Source: Candidatus Obscuribacter phosphatis
Lineage (GTDB): Bacteria > Cyanobacteriota > Vampirovibrionia > Obscuribacterales > Obscuribacteraceae
Length of the DNA: 64,000 bases
Assembly (NCBI GenBank): GCA_001899315.1
Contig: MOYA01000003.1
Location: 334,369-398,368, forward strand
Reading direction: 5' to 3'
Below, in pieces: positions 40,470-49,900 of this stretch. Below the pieces are notes generated by a model that had not been told where the DNA came from, did no database searches, and was given only the letters and a program-made list of their open reading frames with translations. Both the position numbers and the translations under genes were made by a program. Position 1 is the first letter of the stretch. Every line of letters begins with the position of its first letter.

Positions 40470-41750
40470 TTAGTTAAGCGAAATGTGATGGTCTTGCACT
40501 TCGGTCCAGGTGCCGAACCAACGCAAGACCTTACCACTTGCCTCTTTAACCGGTACAGCCCGACAGAGATGCCAGAGATAATCACGACTGGCCGAATCGC
40601 GCTCACGTCCGTTGCGGCGATGGCGGTTCAGTCCAAGCACGCGCTTGAGGCGAAACTGCACCTCAAAGGCTTCGCCCTTAGTCAAAGCTTCACTCCAGGC
40701 TTGATCATAAACCGGCAAGTCTTCGCTATGAATGAGCAAGCGCCAACCGCCATGGGAACTCTGCTGGGCGGTCAGACCAGTGTATTCGAACCAACGGTGA
40801 TTCCAAAAGTCAATCTGACCGCCGGCGTCAGCCGTCCAAACTATCTGAGGCAGGGCATCGGCAATTAAGCGCAACTGCTCTTCAGAAGCCATTAGCGCAT
40901 CAGTTACACGCCTTTGCTCGTCGATATCGGCGGCAATGGTGAGCCAATTTAGTGAAGCGCGGTCGGCATCAAAGAAGGGTACCACCTTGAGTAAGTGCCA
41001 CTTATAGACACCATCTTTGTCGCATATGCGTACTTCGCTCTGAAAATCAGCATAGATTTCCCCCACCGAAAAACCAACGCCGCTAAAATTGACCTGGTCG
41101 GAAGGATGCAGTAAATGCGCCCAAAGCAGAGGCTCTTCTTCGCTGTCTTTGGCAATGCCTGTATAGGCATAGAACTTATCGTTGGCGTAAATGACCGCAC
41201 CTTCAGCATCAGAGACCCACAAAAGCTGCGGAATCACCGAGGTGAGAGCGCGCAAGTTTGCTTCTTTGTAGGCGAGTTTTTCAGCCAATTTGGTTCTTTC
41301 ATCAATATCAAGAAAATAGGCAATAAGTTCGTCTTTCTCTGAACCAATACGTGTTAAGCCAAGCAAGGCTGTTTTGGTCTTACCCTCGCGACACTTCAGC
41401 CCCACCTCAATTGGCTCAAACCCAAGACCGCTCCTTATTTGGGCGCAACCGCCTTTGAGCAGCTCCATCGTTTCTTGATCAAAAAATATGTCGACCGACT
41501 GCCCACGACTCAATTCATCGCTATAGCCGGTGAAGCGGGCGAAGCTATGATTAACTCTGATTAGACGCAAGTCTAAGCTCATCTGCAAGACGAGACCGGG
41601 CTCGCTGCTGACTATGCGAGAGAGAGCAAGGCAGTCTTCATCAATAACTGCCTTTTCTAAGTTGTCGATGCGCACTTTTGCTTGAGCGATAAGCTCTTGC
41701 AAAAGCTTCACTTTCTTAGTTTTTTCAAGCTGGATATTGCGATACTTCAT
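40470..41750 (-). CDS. PAS-repeat sensor protein without output domain (downstream copy)
   Basis: A 426-residue soluble protein of three PAS/PAC units after a short coiled coil (about 5-35, KTKKVKLLQELIAQAKVRI). The PAS units lie at about 48-155, 165-290 and 290-420. The second and third carry IPQLLWVSDAEGAVIYANDKFYAYTG and LPQIVWTADAGGQIDFWNHRWFEYTG. No kinase, cyclase, phosphodiesterase or DNA-binding domain follows; the protein ends just after the last PAC. Its ATG lies one base after the stop of the upstream paralogue, so translation is coupled and the open frame further upstream is not used. It probably senses small ligands or redox and signals by protein contact. Target unknown. Confidence 0.82.
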   Translation of the reverse strand: MKYRNIQLEKTKKVKLLQELIAQAKVRIDNLEKAVIDEDCLALSRIVSSEPGLVLQMSLDLRLIRVNHSFARFTGYSDELSRGQSVDIFFDQETMELLKGGCAQIRSGLGFEPIEVGLKCREGKTKTALLGLTRIGSEKDELIAYFLDIDERTKLAEKLAYKEANLRALTSVIPQLLWVSDAEGAVIYANDKFYAYTGIAKDSEEEPLLWAHLLHPSDQVNFSGVGFSVGEIYADFQSEVRICDKDGVYKWHLLKVVPFFDADRASLNWLTIAADIDEQRRVTDALMASEEQLRLIADALPQIVWTADAGGQIDFWNHRWFEYTGLTAQQSSHGGWRLLIHSEDLPVYDQAWSEALTKGEAFEVQFRLKRVLGLNRHRRNGRERDSASRDYLWHLCRAVPVKEASGKVLRWFGTWTEVQDHHISLN

Positions 41751-41751
41751 T

Positions 41752-43212
41752 TTAGATAGATGTCCAGGTGCCAATCCACTGGGCGATTTCACCGCGATAG
41801 TTGCGCAAAGCCACAGCACGAGCCAGACAGCGCACATAGTCTTCCTTGCTTTCTAGGGCTTCCCGCAAACGAAAATCAGCTTCAAAAGCATCACCAGAAC
41901 GCACACTACTTTTCCAACGGTTCATATATTCACGGCGGTCGTCCGGATGAATAAAGAGGGCAAAATCAAGACCCATTTTATGCTCGCGGCTATGTCCGCT
42001 AAACTCATACCAGCGCTCATTCAAAAACTCAATGCGACCATCAGGCGCCGCCGTCCAGACAATCTGCGGAATCTGATTGGCTAAAGACTGAAAAGCCTGG
42101 GCCGATTCCAAAACTTCATCCATAATGCGCTTGCGCCGATCTATATCGGTGGCGGTGCCAATCCAGAGTTTGGCGGAGTCGGCAAAGTGCGCCAATTTTT
42201 CACCGTCCATACTGTTATTGATGGTCAATGCCAAAAGTCCATTGACGCAAGATAGCGGTTGCAGCTTAATCGTATGCCAATAGCATTCGCCGTCTTGAGC
42301 AAGCAAACGAAACTCGTCGCTCAGCTCTCGCTCTTCCTTTACAGCCTGCTTGAAGCGCCGCAAAAAGGTCTGCCTGTCGTCTTCATGCATACTATCTAGG
42401 AAAATCGATCCGTCGTCCTGCGCCGCCGTTTTGCCGGTCAGTTCGTAAAGCCTGCGGTTGAATTGCCTAGTCAGGCCTTGCTCGTCGCAAAGAAAGACAA
42501 TATGGGGCATTTCTTCTACGATAGCGGAAAAAATACTGTTCCTTCTACGCAGATTTTCTTCCAGAGTGCGCACTCCAGTTAGATCAAGCATAAAGCCGAC
42601 ATATTCGAGGGGTGCAAGCGAAAGCAAGCGAAGAGTGGTGGCTGTAGGAATATACCTACCATCAACGCTGATGCGATTTCCTTCAAAACTATTTGAAACA
42701 ATAGAACCGGCAAAGTCGGCAAAATGGGCTCTCTCTTTAGCTATATCTTCAGCCGGCGTAAAATCGGCAAGCTGCAAGGCCTCGCCCAGCACTTGCTCGG
42801 GCTTGTAGCCCAACCAGTTATAGAAACTGGAATTGGCATCCAAGACTCGACCGTCGGCGCAGACTCTGTAGGCAGGCACAGTTATAACTGAATCGGCAAT
42901 AAGATAATGCATCTGACTGGCCGAATCACGCAAGAGTAGCTCTATTTGATGACTGTCTAAATTTTCCAGACCAACCACGCAAGAGTTCGGGGGGTGGCGC
43001 CTTTCATAGGCGTCTTTCTCAAGGGCCTGGAGCGAGAGCAATTCCAACTCGCGCTTCTCTAATTGATCAAGCTCTAACAAAAGCGCCTCGATCTCTGGGT
43101 CGGGGTCGAGTTCTGGTTGAGCAGCTATATCGGGGGTATCGTTGTCTTGCATTCTCAAATCAGCCAGAGAGCCAATAAAATTTGCGGCGGCATCACTATT
43201 GAAGGACGCCAC
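41752..43212 (-). CDS. PAS-repeat sensor protein without output domain (upstream copy)
   Basis: 486 residues. An acidic start with a coiled coil (about 38-66, PEIEALLLELDQLEKRELELL) precedes three PAS/PAC units at about 90-215, 222-360 and 365-485. The last contains IPQIVWTAAPDGRIEFLNERWYEFSG, closely similar to the downstream neighbour's third PAS (IPQIVWTA versus LPQIVWTA; both end W-G-T-W-T). The pair are therefore tandem paralogues. No output domain is present. Start choices are GTG 43212 or ATG 43152 (MQDNDTPD); the ribosome sites are weak for both. The region lies downstream of the sigma-factor pair, separated from it by an intrinsic terminator. Confidence 0.8.
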   Translation of the reverse strand: MASFNSDAAANFIGSLADLRMQDNDTPDIAAQPELDPDPEIEALLLELDQLEKRELELLSLQALEKDAYERRHPPNSCVVGLENLDSHQIELLLRDSASQMHYLIADSVITVPAYRVCADGRVLDANSSFYNWLGYKPEQVLGEALQLADFTPAEDIAKERAHFADFAGSIVSNSFEGNRISVDGRYIPTATTLRLLSLAPLEYVGFMLDLTGVRTLEENLRRRNSIFSAIVEEMPHIVFLCDEQGLTRQFNRRLYELTGKTAAQDDGSIFLDSMHEDDRQTFLRRFKQAVKEERELSDEFRLLAQDGECYWHTIKLQPLSCVNGLLALTINNSMDGEKLAHFADSAKLWIGTATDIDRRKRIMDEVLESAQAFQSLANQIPQIVWTAAPDGRIEFLNERWYEFSGHSREHKMGLDFALFIHPDDRREYMNRWKSSVRSGDAFEADFRLREALESKEDYVRCLARAVALRNYRGEIAQWIGTWTSI

Positions 43213-43307
43213 AAAATCATCTCTGTCTTTATTGCCATCGCCAGAAAAGAGAATAACACAAAAAACCCCTCCTCTTTGAAACCTTGCAAAATATAAACTG
43301 CAGAAAC

Positions 43308-43332
43308 AAAAGGCGCCATTTCGGCGCCTTTT
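43308..43332 (-). terminator. Intrinsic terminator after the sigma-factor operon
   Basis: AAAAGGCGCC (43308-43317) pairs with GGCGCCTTTT (43323-43332), a perfect 10-bp stem with loop ATTTC. Read on the minus strand, the stem ends in TTTTGTTTC, a usable U-tract. It sits 78 bp after the stop of the sigma-partner gene and 96 bp before the PAS gene start, so it separates the two units. Confidence 0.82.
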
Positions 43333-43409
43333 GCAGCATTAGATTTTCTTTTAACGTGGAGCCGGGACGACAAAACCCGGTGGAGATAGTTGTAGGCAAG
43401 ACAGCAGAC

Positions 43410-44117
43410 TTAGACTCTGAAAAAGGGAGTTTCCACCACTTTGTCAGACCAGAAGACCTGAATTTGATATTGACCTGGCTCGATCTTGACCGAAGGAGCC
43501 ACCACAGCACCATCTTCATTGGTTTTAGAAGAATAGACAATGCCCTTATCGTTCTCAGTTACTCTTACTTCTACATCGGCTATAGCGTTCTCGCCTGCAT
43601 CCTTAGCCTGCAAAAGCAAGCGCAGGTTATTCTGGTCGACCATCCAACCAAGATTGACCTGAATGCGCACATCGCCTTCGACCTTTTCAAAAGTGCCGAG
43701 CGAAACCAACTGATTACCGACACCGCGAGTGGCGCCTGCCGGTACCATCTGCTGCCAGGAAGAAGCAGCAAGCATATCTTGCCAGGTGCCGATGGCAGTA
43801 TCGCGGGCTTGACCAAGCAAGTCTTTGAGATGAAAGACAGCTTTATCCATAGCCGCTTCCACAGCCTTATCGACTTTGTGAACCAGGCTAAGCTCAGCTT
43901 CCATGCGACCTGTGACTCGCTTCACCACTTCTTCATCGGCTTTAGATAAAGAAAGGAACTGGGAAGCCATCCACATGGCTTTATCGAACATTTTATTTTC
44001 CCCGGGCAGGGGTAGGTCGTTGAAGTTCTCATGACAGAACTTCTCGAATGACTTGGCACACTCATTCTCGTCTTGAATAGAGAGCACCTGCTCTAGTTTG
44101 TCGTTTAAGGTAGTCAT
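43410..44117 (-). CDS. Sigma-factor partner protein of unknown family with C-terminal Ig-like domain
   Basis: About 235 residues. The N-terminal half (1-120) is helical, acidic and soluble, with a Cys/His-containing stretch (CAKSFEKFCHENF). The C-terminal half (about 145-235) is beta-rich with VRIQVNLGWMVDQNNLRLLLQAKDA and SVKIEPGQYQIQVFW, resembling a CnaB/Ig-like beta-sandwich. There is no membrane helix. GGAG touches an ATG at 44123 and is correctly spaced for the ATG at 44117, so I chose 44117. It follows the ECF-like sigma gene by about 15 bp, the position where anti-sigma or regulator genes usually lie, but the sequence is not a standard ZAS-type anti-sigma. The role is inferred only from position. 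Confidence 0.7.
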   Translation of the reverse strand: MTTLNDKLEQVLSIQDENECAKSFEKFCHENFNDLPLPGENKMFDKAMWMASQFLSLSKADEEVVKRVTGRMEAELSLVHKVDKAVEAAMDKAVFHLKDLLGQARDTAIGTWQDMLAASSWQQMVPAGATRGVGNQLVSLGTFEKVEGDVRIQVNLGWMVDQNNLRLLLQAKDAGENAIADVEVRVTENDKGIVYSSKTNEDGAVVAPSVKIEPGQYQIQVFWSDKVVETPFFRV

Positions 44118-44132
44118 TGCCATCTCCTGAAT

Positions 44133-44924
44133 CTATCTAATGCGGGCATCGTCCTGATCAAGCTTGTCTTTGAATGCTTTCAACGTACGGACGATTCTCT
44201 TGTCGATGGTATCTATACTCTTCGCATCCATTTTTAGACATTCAATCAAATCTTCTCGCTTATATCCTTCTACATACTTCAAAACGAAGCAGGTACGGTG
44301 TATCGCCGAAGGAAGCTCCTGCAAAACCTGTTCAACCAGATCATTAATTAATGCTCTACCAGCTGGGTCGCCTCCGCCGCTGGCTCCGGTGACACTCACT
44401 TCTTCACCGAACAAATCTTCCGCCGACCGTCCATCTTCTTCGTCGAACATACTATCTAAAGATGTAGTGCGGTACTGACTGGTGGTCGAGGGGGTATCGT
44501 CAAAGGCCTTTGCCGGAGCGAGAGTCTTCACTGTCAGCACCGAGCCATCTACCACAGCTTCCCGGCTCTCCATCTCTAACTCTAGATTGGCACGCTTTAG
44601 ATTACCTTGGGGCTTTTTGCCATCAGCATCTTGGTCATCATCTTGGTCTTTTTCTATGGGCTTTTTGCGCAAAGAGACTTTGTGATAACGTTCCAAATTT
44701 TGCGCAATCGCCTTATTGCAGGCCCCCATGCAATACAAGGCTAGCTTGGCATCGGGGTGGGCTGGGTCAAAATGTTGGGTGACCAAAAGCAAAGCATTTT
44801 GCAGAATATCTTCTGCATCCTCACTGGTGGCAAGCCGCGCCCTCGATCTTATATATCGCATCATTCTTTGGGGGGTGAACTCCATCTCCCCCCTTAAAAA
44901 CGCCCTGCTTTCCTTACTGTTCAT
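44133..44924 (-). CDS. ECF-like RNA polymerase sigma factor with long acidic insert
   Basis: 263 residues. Sigma region 2 spans about 15-85 (MMRYIRSRARLATSEDAEDILQNALLLV, the DAEDxxQ core-binding pattern). Region 4 spans about 195-258 (LVEQVLQELPSAIHRTCFVLKYVEGYKREDL and AKSIDTIDKRIVRTLKAFK, a helix-turn-helix). The two are joined by about 110 residues instead of the usual short linker. The insert is rich in Asp/Glu/Ser/Thr (QDDDQDADG, DEEDGRSAEDLFGEE) and probably disordered. ECF linkers can take part in control, so the insert may be a regulatory or anti-sigma-like segment. It forms an operon with the following gene. A near-perfect palindrome lies 58-82 bp upstream. Confidence 0.82.
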   Translation of the reverse strand: MNSKESRAFLRGEMEFTPQRMMRYIRSRARLATSEDAEDILQNALLLVTQHFDPAHPDAKLALYCMGACNKAIAQNLERYHKVSLRKKPIEKDQDDDQDADGKKPQGNLKRANLELEMESREAVVDGSVLTVKTLAPAKAFDDTPSTTSQYRTTSLDSMFDEEDGRSAEDLFGEEVSVTGASGGGDPAGRALINDLVEQVLQELPSAIHRTCFVLKYVEGYKREDLIECLKMDAKSIDTIDKRIVRTLKAFKDKLDQDDARIR

Positions 44925-45270
44925 GCCGATATATAGCTTTCAAAAATGGCCCGGATAACTTTCAAAATTCTTTCCAAGTTTTATGCAAGTGCATGCACTT
45001 TGCATAATATTTACCACTGCACTCCCCTTACAACCACCGCCTCTCTAACCTGGATTGCAAGCGGGCTCGGCTTTAGACCAGAACCAGCCGGTACAAAGCC
45101 CAATGTTAGCAGATTATAAGAAGAAGTCAGCCCAAGAGAACCCGTTATACTTGTGCCGGTTAGAGAAAAACCTGAACTAAACTTTGAAATCAAGTTTGAA
45201 ATCGAGTTTGTAATAAGTACTAGATAGGTATCCACAACTGTCCACCCTGTCACAATCTATACGATTTCTA
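44925..45270. other. Intergenic region with palindrome, 346 bp
   Basis: Divergent spacer between the ECF-like sigma gene and the TolC-type gene. It holds the palindrome at 44982-45006, described separately. A minus-strand frame at 45011-45253 has composition unlike the neighbours and no ribosome site, so I do not call it. No clear -35/-10 pair was found for either side. Confidence 0.5.
44982..45006. promoter_or_regulatory. Near-perfect 25-bp palindrome, probable operator
   Basis: The core AAGTGCATGCACTT (44987-45000) is a perfect 14-bp palindrome. Outer arms TATGC (44982-44986) and GCATA (45002-45006) match as well, with one extra T between core and right arm. The symmetry and size suit a dimeric repressor or two-fold regulator. 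It lies 58 bp before the sigma-factor ATG and 265 bp before the TolC-type ATG, so the sigma gene is the likelier target. Confidence 0.55.
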
Positions 45271-46857
45271 ATGCTCGCCACCACTCTCACGAGCGCGTCG
45301 GCGGCTTTAGCGCAAGGAGCAGGACCGAAAGAAGCGAATGCTTCGCGTTTACCTGCCCAAGTTTATGTACCCTCAAAAGAGGGTATTTTGGACACTCTGG
45401 CCCAAAATCCGGTTCTTAAACCCGTACAAAGCCCAACTATAGACCAGAGCAAGTTTTTACCCCAAAGCCAGTCGGACTCAGGCTCCACCCCTTCCCCGTC
45501 TACAAATTCGAGTACGATTAATGCCAGCCCGATTCAAGCTCTAGACTTAAAGCCGCCTATTGAAAGCCCAACCAATGCCAAAGTGCTGGGCACCGTGCAG
45601 TTCACCGAAGAAAACAACCGTAGTGAAAGCGGTCCGGGCACATCTATTTTGCAAGCACTGGACGAAGCCTTGGTGAAAAGCCCCCGGGCCTCAGCCATAA
45701 GAGCCCAGCTCAATATAACCCGGTCCGCTTTTGCTGAAGCCACCGCCCAGCCGAACCCGGGCATCTTCTTCGACCGTGGTCCCTATGCCGAACAGGTGAA
45801 GAGATTAGGTCCGACATTCAATTGGGAACCACCATGGAAACTGGTCTTTCGTCTTCTTGCCACTAAAAGACTGGTGGACCAAGCCAAGACCGACTTGATG
45901 GCCCTGCTCTGGAGCCTCCGGGCAGATGTACGTCGCGCTTATACCGAAGTGGTGGTCGCACAAGAAACAGTGGAAACACTCAATTCTTTGTATGACTTGG
46001 CTAGCCGCCTTTCCACAGTCTCGGAAAAACGCTTCCAGGCTGGTGACGTGCCTGAATTGGACGTCTTAAAGGCGAGGCTGGCTACTTCGCAAGCCGACGT
46101 GGAAAGACAGGTGGGACAAAGAAGGGTTATAAGAGCCAAACAGCAGCTCAACATAATCATGGGACGCGCCCCCGAGACGCCCATTAATGTGCCTAGATTG
46201 CCGGCCTTCCTGCAAGAGCAACGCTCAGTGGTGCTCGATGAAAATCAGAAGAACCAGCTTTTGCCCGACTTTACTCAAGAAATGAAGCCCCTGGACTTCT
46301 TTATCGGCAAAGCTATGGAACAAAGGTTGGAGTTGAAGAGCATCGCTCAAAAGCAAAAGCTGAACGAAGCCAACCTCAGAACCGCCTACGGAAATATCGT
46401 TCCCAACCCACAGGTGAGCTTCGGTTCATCAGAATCAGGCAACGCCCCCACAGGTCCCAAACTCAATTCAATTTATGTCTCGCTCAATATTGAAACCCCG
46501 GCCACGAACTGGAACCAAGGCGAAATTTTCCGCCTCAAAGCCCTCGGCAAACAGCTTAAATATGAAATGGATAGCCAGAAGAACATAGTCAGTCAGCAGG
46601 TCTCGTCGGCTTACAACAATGTATTGGCTGCCAGACAAAAACTCAAGGTCTATCAAGATCACGTACTGGCCGACTCTTCTGAAGTAGCACGCTTGGCCAG
46701 ACGCAGTTATGAAGTAGGACAGTCGGACATCACCGCCACTTTGCAAGTACAGCAGGCTAACATCAACATCAGAGGGCAATATCTTGATGCCGTTAGACTC
46801 TATCAAGACGCCTATACTGAGTTGGAACAGGCTTGCGGCAGACCGCTTGAGTATTAG
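45271..46857 (+). CDS. Outer-membrane efflux channel, TolC/CzcC family
   Basis: A 528-residue TolC-fold channel for the RND pump encoded next. A Pro/Ser/Gln-rich region (about 20-115) precedes two homologous coiled-coil/beta repeats. Repeat one has LRADVRRAYTEVVVAQETVETLNSLYDLASRL and repeat two ends VGQSDITATLQVQQANINIRGQYLDAVRLYQDAYTELEQA. The ATG at 45271 gives an unusually short export signal, MLATTLTSASAALAQ, without a basic start. The frame stays open 18 codons upstream without ATG, GTG or TTG, so a non-standard start such as CTG is possible. It begins the efflux operon with the pump (115 bp on), adaptor and PII-like genes. Confidence 0.87.
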   Translation: MLATTLTSASAALAQGAGPKEANASRLPAQVYVPSKEGILDTLAQNPVLKPVQSPTIDQSKFLPQSQSDSGSTPSPSTNSSTINASPIQALDLKPPIESPTNAKVLGTVQFTEENNRSESGPGTSILQALDEALVKSPRASAIRAQLNITRSAFAEATAQPNPGIFFDRGPYAEQVKRLGPTFNWEPPWKLVFRLLATKRLVDQAKTDLMALLWSLRADVRRAYTEVVVAQETVETLNSLYDLASRLSTVSEKRFQAGDVPELDVLKARLATSQADVERQVGQRRVIRAKQQLNIIMGRAPETPINVPRLPAFLQEQRSVVLDENQKNQLLPDFTQEMKPLDFFIGKAMEQRLELKSIAQKQKLNEANLRTAYGNIVPNPQVSFGSSESGNAPTGPKLNSIYVSLNIETPATNWNQGEIFRLKALGKQLKYEMDSQKNIVSQQVSSAYNNVLAARQKLKVYQDHVLADSSEVARLARRSYEVGQSDITATLQVQQANINIRGQYLDAVRLYQDAYTELEQACGRPLEY

Positions 46858-46972
46858 AGTTCTCTTTACTCTATTTAGCCCTGACTAACCCTGGGTCTTT
46901 CATCACAAGTTCACAACAATCTTCTGAGACAATAAGCTGAATGCTTTTTATTGAGGACCAGCCTGGAATTAG

Positions 46973-49900
46973 ATGCTTCAGACTATAGATGACTTTATCG
47001 ATGCAGCCATCAAGGGTCGTTATCTCACCCTGTTTGCCTGCATTGCCGTATTTATAGCCGGAGTTATCGCCTGGAAACTTCTACCTATTGAAGCTTATCC
47101 CGAACTTGCCAACCCGCAAGTGCGGGTGATTAGTCTTGTCCCTGGTAAAGGTCCGGAAGAGATAGAAAAACTAGTCACCATTCCCCTTGAAAAAGAGATG
47201 AATGGAATACCCGGACAAACCGCTCTGCGCTCAATTTCTATTTATGGTTTATCGGTCATCATCTCGACCTTTTCAGACACTACTCCCACCACCCTGGCAA
47301 GACAGCAGGTGCTTGAGCGCATTCAGGGCGCCAGTCTACCCGATGGCGTCAACCCGCGACTGGAGCCGGAAGTGGGTTCTTTGCGCGAGATATATAGATA
47401 CTGCTTGCACAGCCCTTACTATAGTTCGATGGGTCTGCGCTCCATCCAGCAATGGGAGCTGGAAAAGCTTTTCCGACAAATTCCCGGTGTCATAGGCGTG
47501 GTCAGCGCCGGCGGGCCGACCAAGTCTTATCAAGTCAATGTCGACCCCTATAGATTAAAGGCCTACGGCATCACCCTCAAGGAAGTCTTTGACGCAGTAA
47601 GCAAATCTAACGCCACCACTGGCGGAGGCTTTTTAGAACATAATGGTTCAGCCTTGATAATCAGACAGCTGGGGCTAATCAAAAATCTCGACGACATCAA
47701 AAATGTCGTCATCAAAGCGACACCGCAGGGCACTCCGGTGCGAGTCTCTGATGTGGCTGATGTAAAAATCGGACCACTCGTGCGGCGCGGACAAGTAGGC
47801 AAAGATTATGAAGACGATGTGGTGGAAGGCATCGTCCTCTTGCGTAGAGGCGAAAACCCCACCCAAGTCTTGAAAGCTCTAAAGAGTAGACTGCCCGCCA
47901 TCGAAGAACAATTGCCAAAAGGTGTTCAGCTGGCTCCGCTCTATGACCGTGACAAACTTATTAATCAAACCCTGCAAACAGTAGGCAATAACGTCACCAT
48001 GGGCATCAGCCTGGTGGTAGTGCTGCTGGCCGTCTTTCTAGCCGACCTGGGTTCAGCAGTGATCACCGCCGTGGTCATTCCACTGAGCATCTTGATTGCC
48101 TTTATCTGTCTTACTCTTATGGGCGTACCGGCCAATCTCTTGTCTCTAGGAGCCATAGACTTCGGCATTTTGGTAGATTCGGCCGTAGTCATGACCGAAA
48201 ACATAGTCAGGCGCCTATCGCAAGAAGGACAAGACTTGTCACCCGGTGAAAGGCTCATTTTGCTGGGTGAATCGGCCCGCGAAGTGGGCGGACCGATTGT
48301 CTTCGGCATCATCACCATCATCGCTACATTCCTGCCCATCTTTACTTTCTCAGGAGTAGAAGGCAAGCTGTTCAAGCCGCTTGCCATCACCATGGTCACA
48401 GCCTTGATTGGAGCCGGCTTTGTCGCCTTGACCTTGATACCTGTGCTGATGTCTTTCTTTATGGTCAAGAAACCGGTAAAAGAATCGACATCACCACTGG
48501 TGGCAATTGCTCGCTTTATCTACAAGCCGACCTTAGGCTGGTCGCTCAAGCACCCTCTTGTGGTGATAAGCTTTGCCGCCCTGGCTGTGAGCGGTGCAGC
48601 ACTTTTGTTCGGTAATATCGGCAGTGAGTTTTTACCCCACCTGGAAGAAGGTAATATCTGGCTGAGAGCCACTCTCAAACCCGGCTCGGTCACCCTTGAA
48701 GAAAGCGTCAAAGTAGCCAGACGCATTCGTACTACTTTGATAGAGAAGTACCCGGAAGTAAGACAAGTTTTGTCCCAGGAAGGAGGCCCGGATGACGGCA
48801 CCGACCCGGCTAAGTTTGCCGACCAAGAACACTATGTAGACTTAAAGCCGGCAAGAGAATGGCGGCCGGAGTTTAAGGAGAACAAAGAACTCTTGATTGC
48901 CGCCATGCGCAAAGATCTAGAGCAGATACCGGGTGTGGGCTTCTATTTCACCCAATATATTCAAACCACTCTCGACGAAGCCCTTTCCGGAGTGCAGGGT
49001 TCGCTTGTAGCCAAAATAGCCGGACCAGATTTAGCCGAGCTGGAAAAACTAGGCAGACAAGTCGGACATATCATGGGCGAAACCCCTGGTATAGTCGATG
49101 TAATCGTCGACCCCTTGCTTGGCCAACCACAGTTTGTCATTGAAATCGACCGCGCCCAGGCAGCCCGATATGGACTATCAGAAGACGACCTGAAAGAGTT
49201 GGTGGAAATTGCTATTGGCGGCGCCAGCGCTTCCACCGTCATTGAAGGCGAGCGCCGTTATGATTTGATGGTGCGCCTAGCCGCCCCTTACCGCAACAGT
49301 CAAGAAGCTTTGAAAGACGTTCTGGTCGATACACCAAGCGGCAAAAAAGTGCCCCTCAGTCAATTAGCTTCTCTAAGGACTATGAACGGCGCCACTCAGA
49401 TTTGGCGTGAAGCCGGCTCACGCATGGCTACTATCAGGGCCAATGTAAGAGGGCGAGACCTGGCTACGGCTGTAGAAGACGCCCAAGCGCGTGTGCAAAA
49501 GGAACTCAACCTGCCTGAGTCTTACAGCGTTAAATGGACCGGTGAATTTCAAAGACAAAGAGAAGCTTCGCACCAACTGGCTATTATCTTGCCTGTTACC
49601 CTGGTGCTCATAATCATCATTCTTTATCTCTCTTGCGGCACCTTGGGCGGTGCCATAGTGATGTTCTCGGTTGTGCCGCTTGCGGCTATCGGCGCTATTT
49701 GTGCCCTTTTTCTCACCCATACTTACTTTTCTATATCTGCCGGGGTGGGCTTGATCGCTCTCTTTGGACTGGCGGTGAAGAACGGCATTCTGCTGGTTTC
49801 TTTTGTCAACGAAATGCGTCATGAGGGCTTCAGCATCGAAGAAGCCATCTATCAAGGTTCACTGGTGCGCATGCGCCCAGTGCTGATGACCGCCACCATA

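Noticed and set aside
40361-40606. Upstream extension of the malic enzyme by 82 codons
   Set aside because: The extension runs into the PAS gene and lacks similarity to ACT or malic domains. AAGGA with correct spacing points to the GTG at 40360.
45011-45253. 80-codon Ser/Thr-rich minus-strand frame before the TolC-type gene
   Set aside because: No ribosome site, no signal or domain, and it lies in a region better explained as regulatory.
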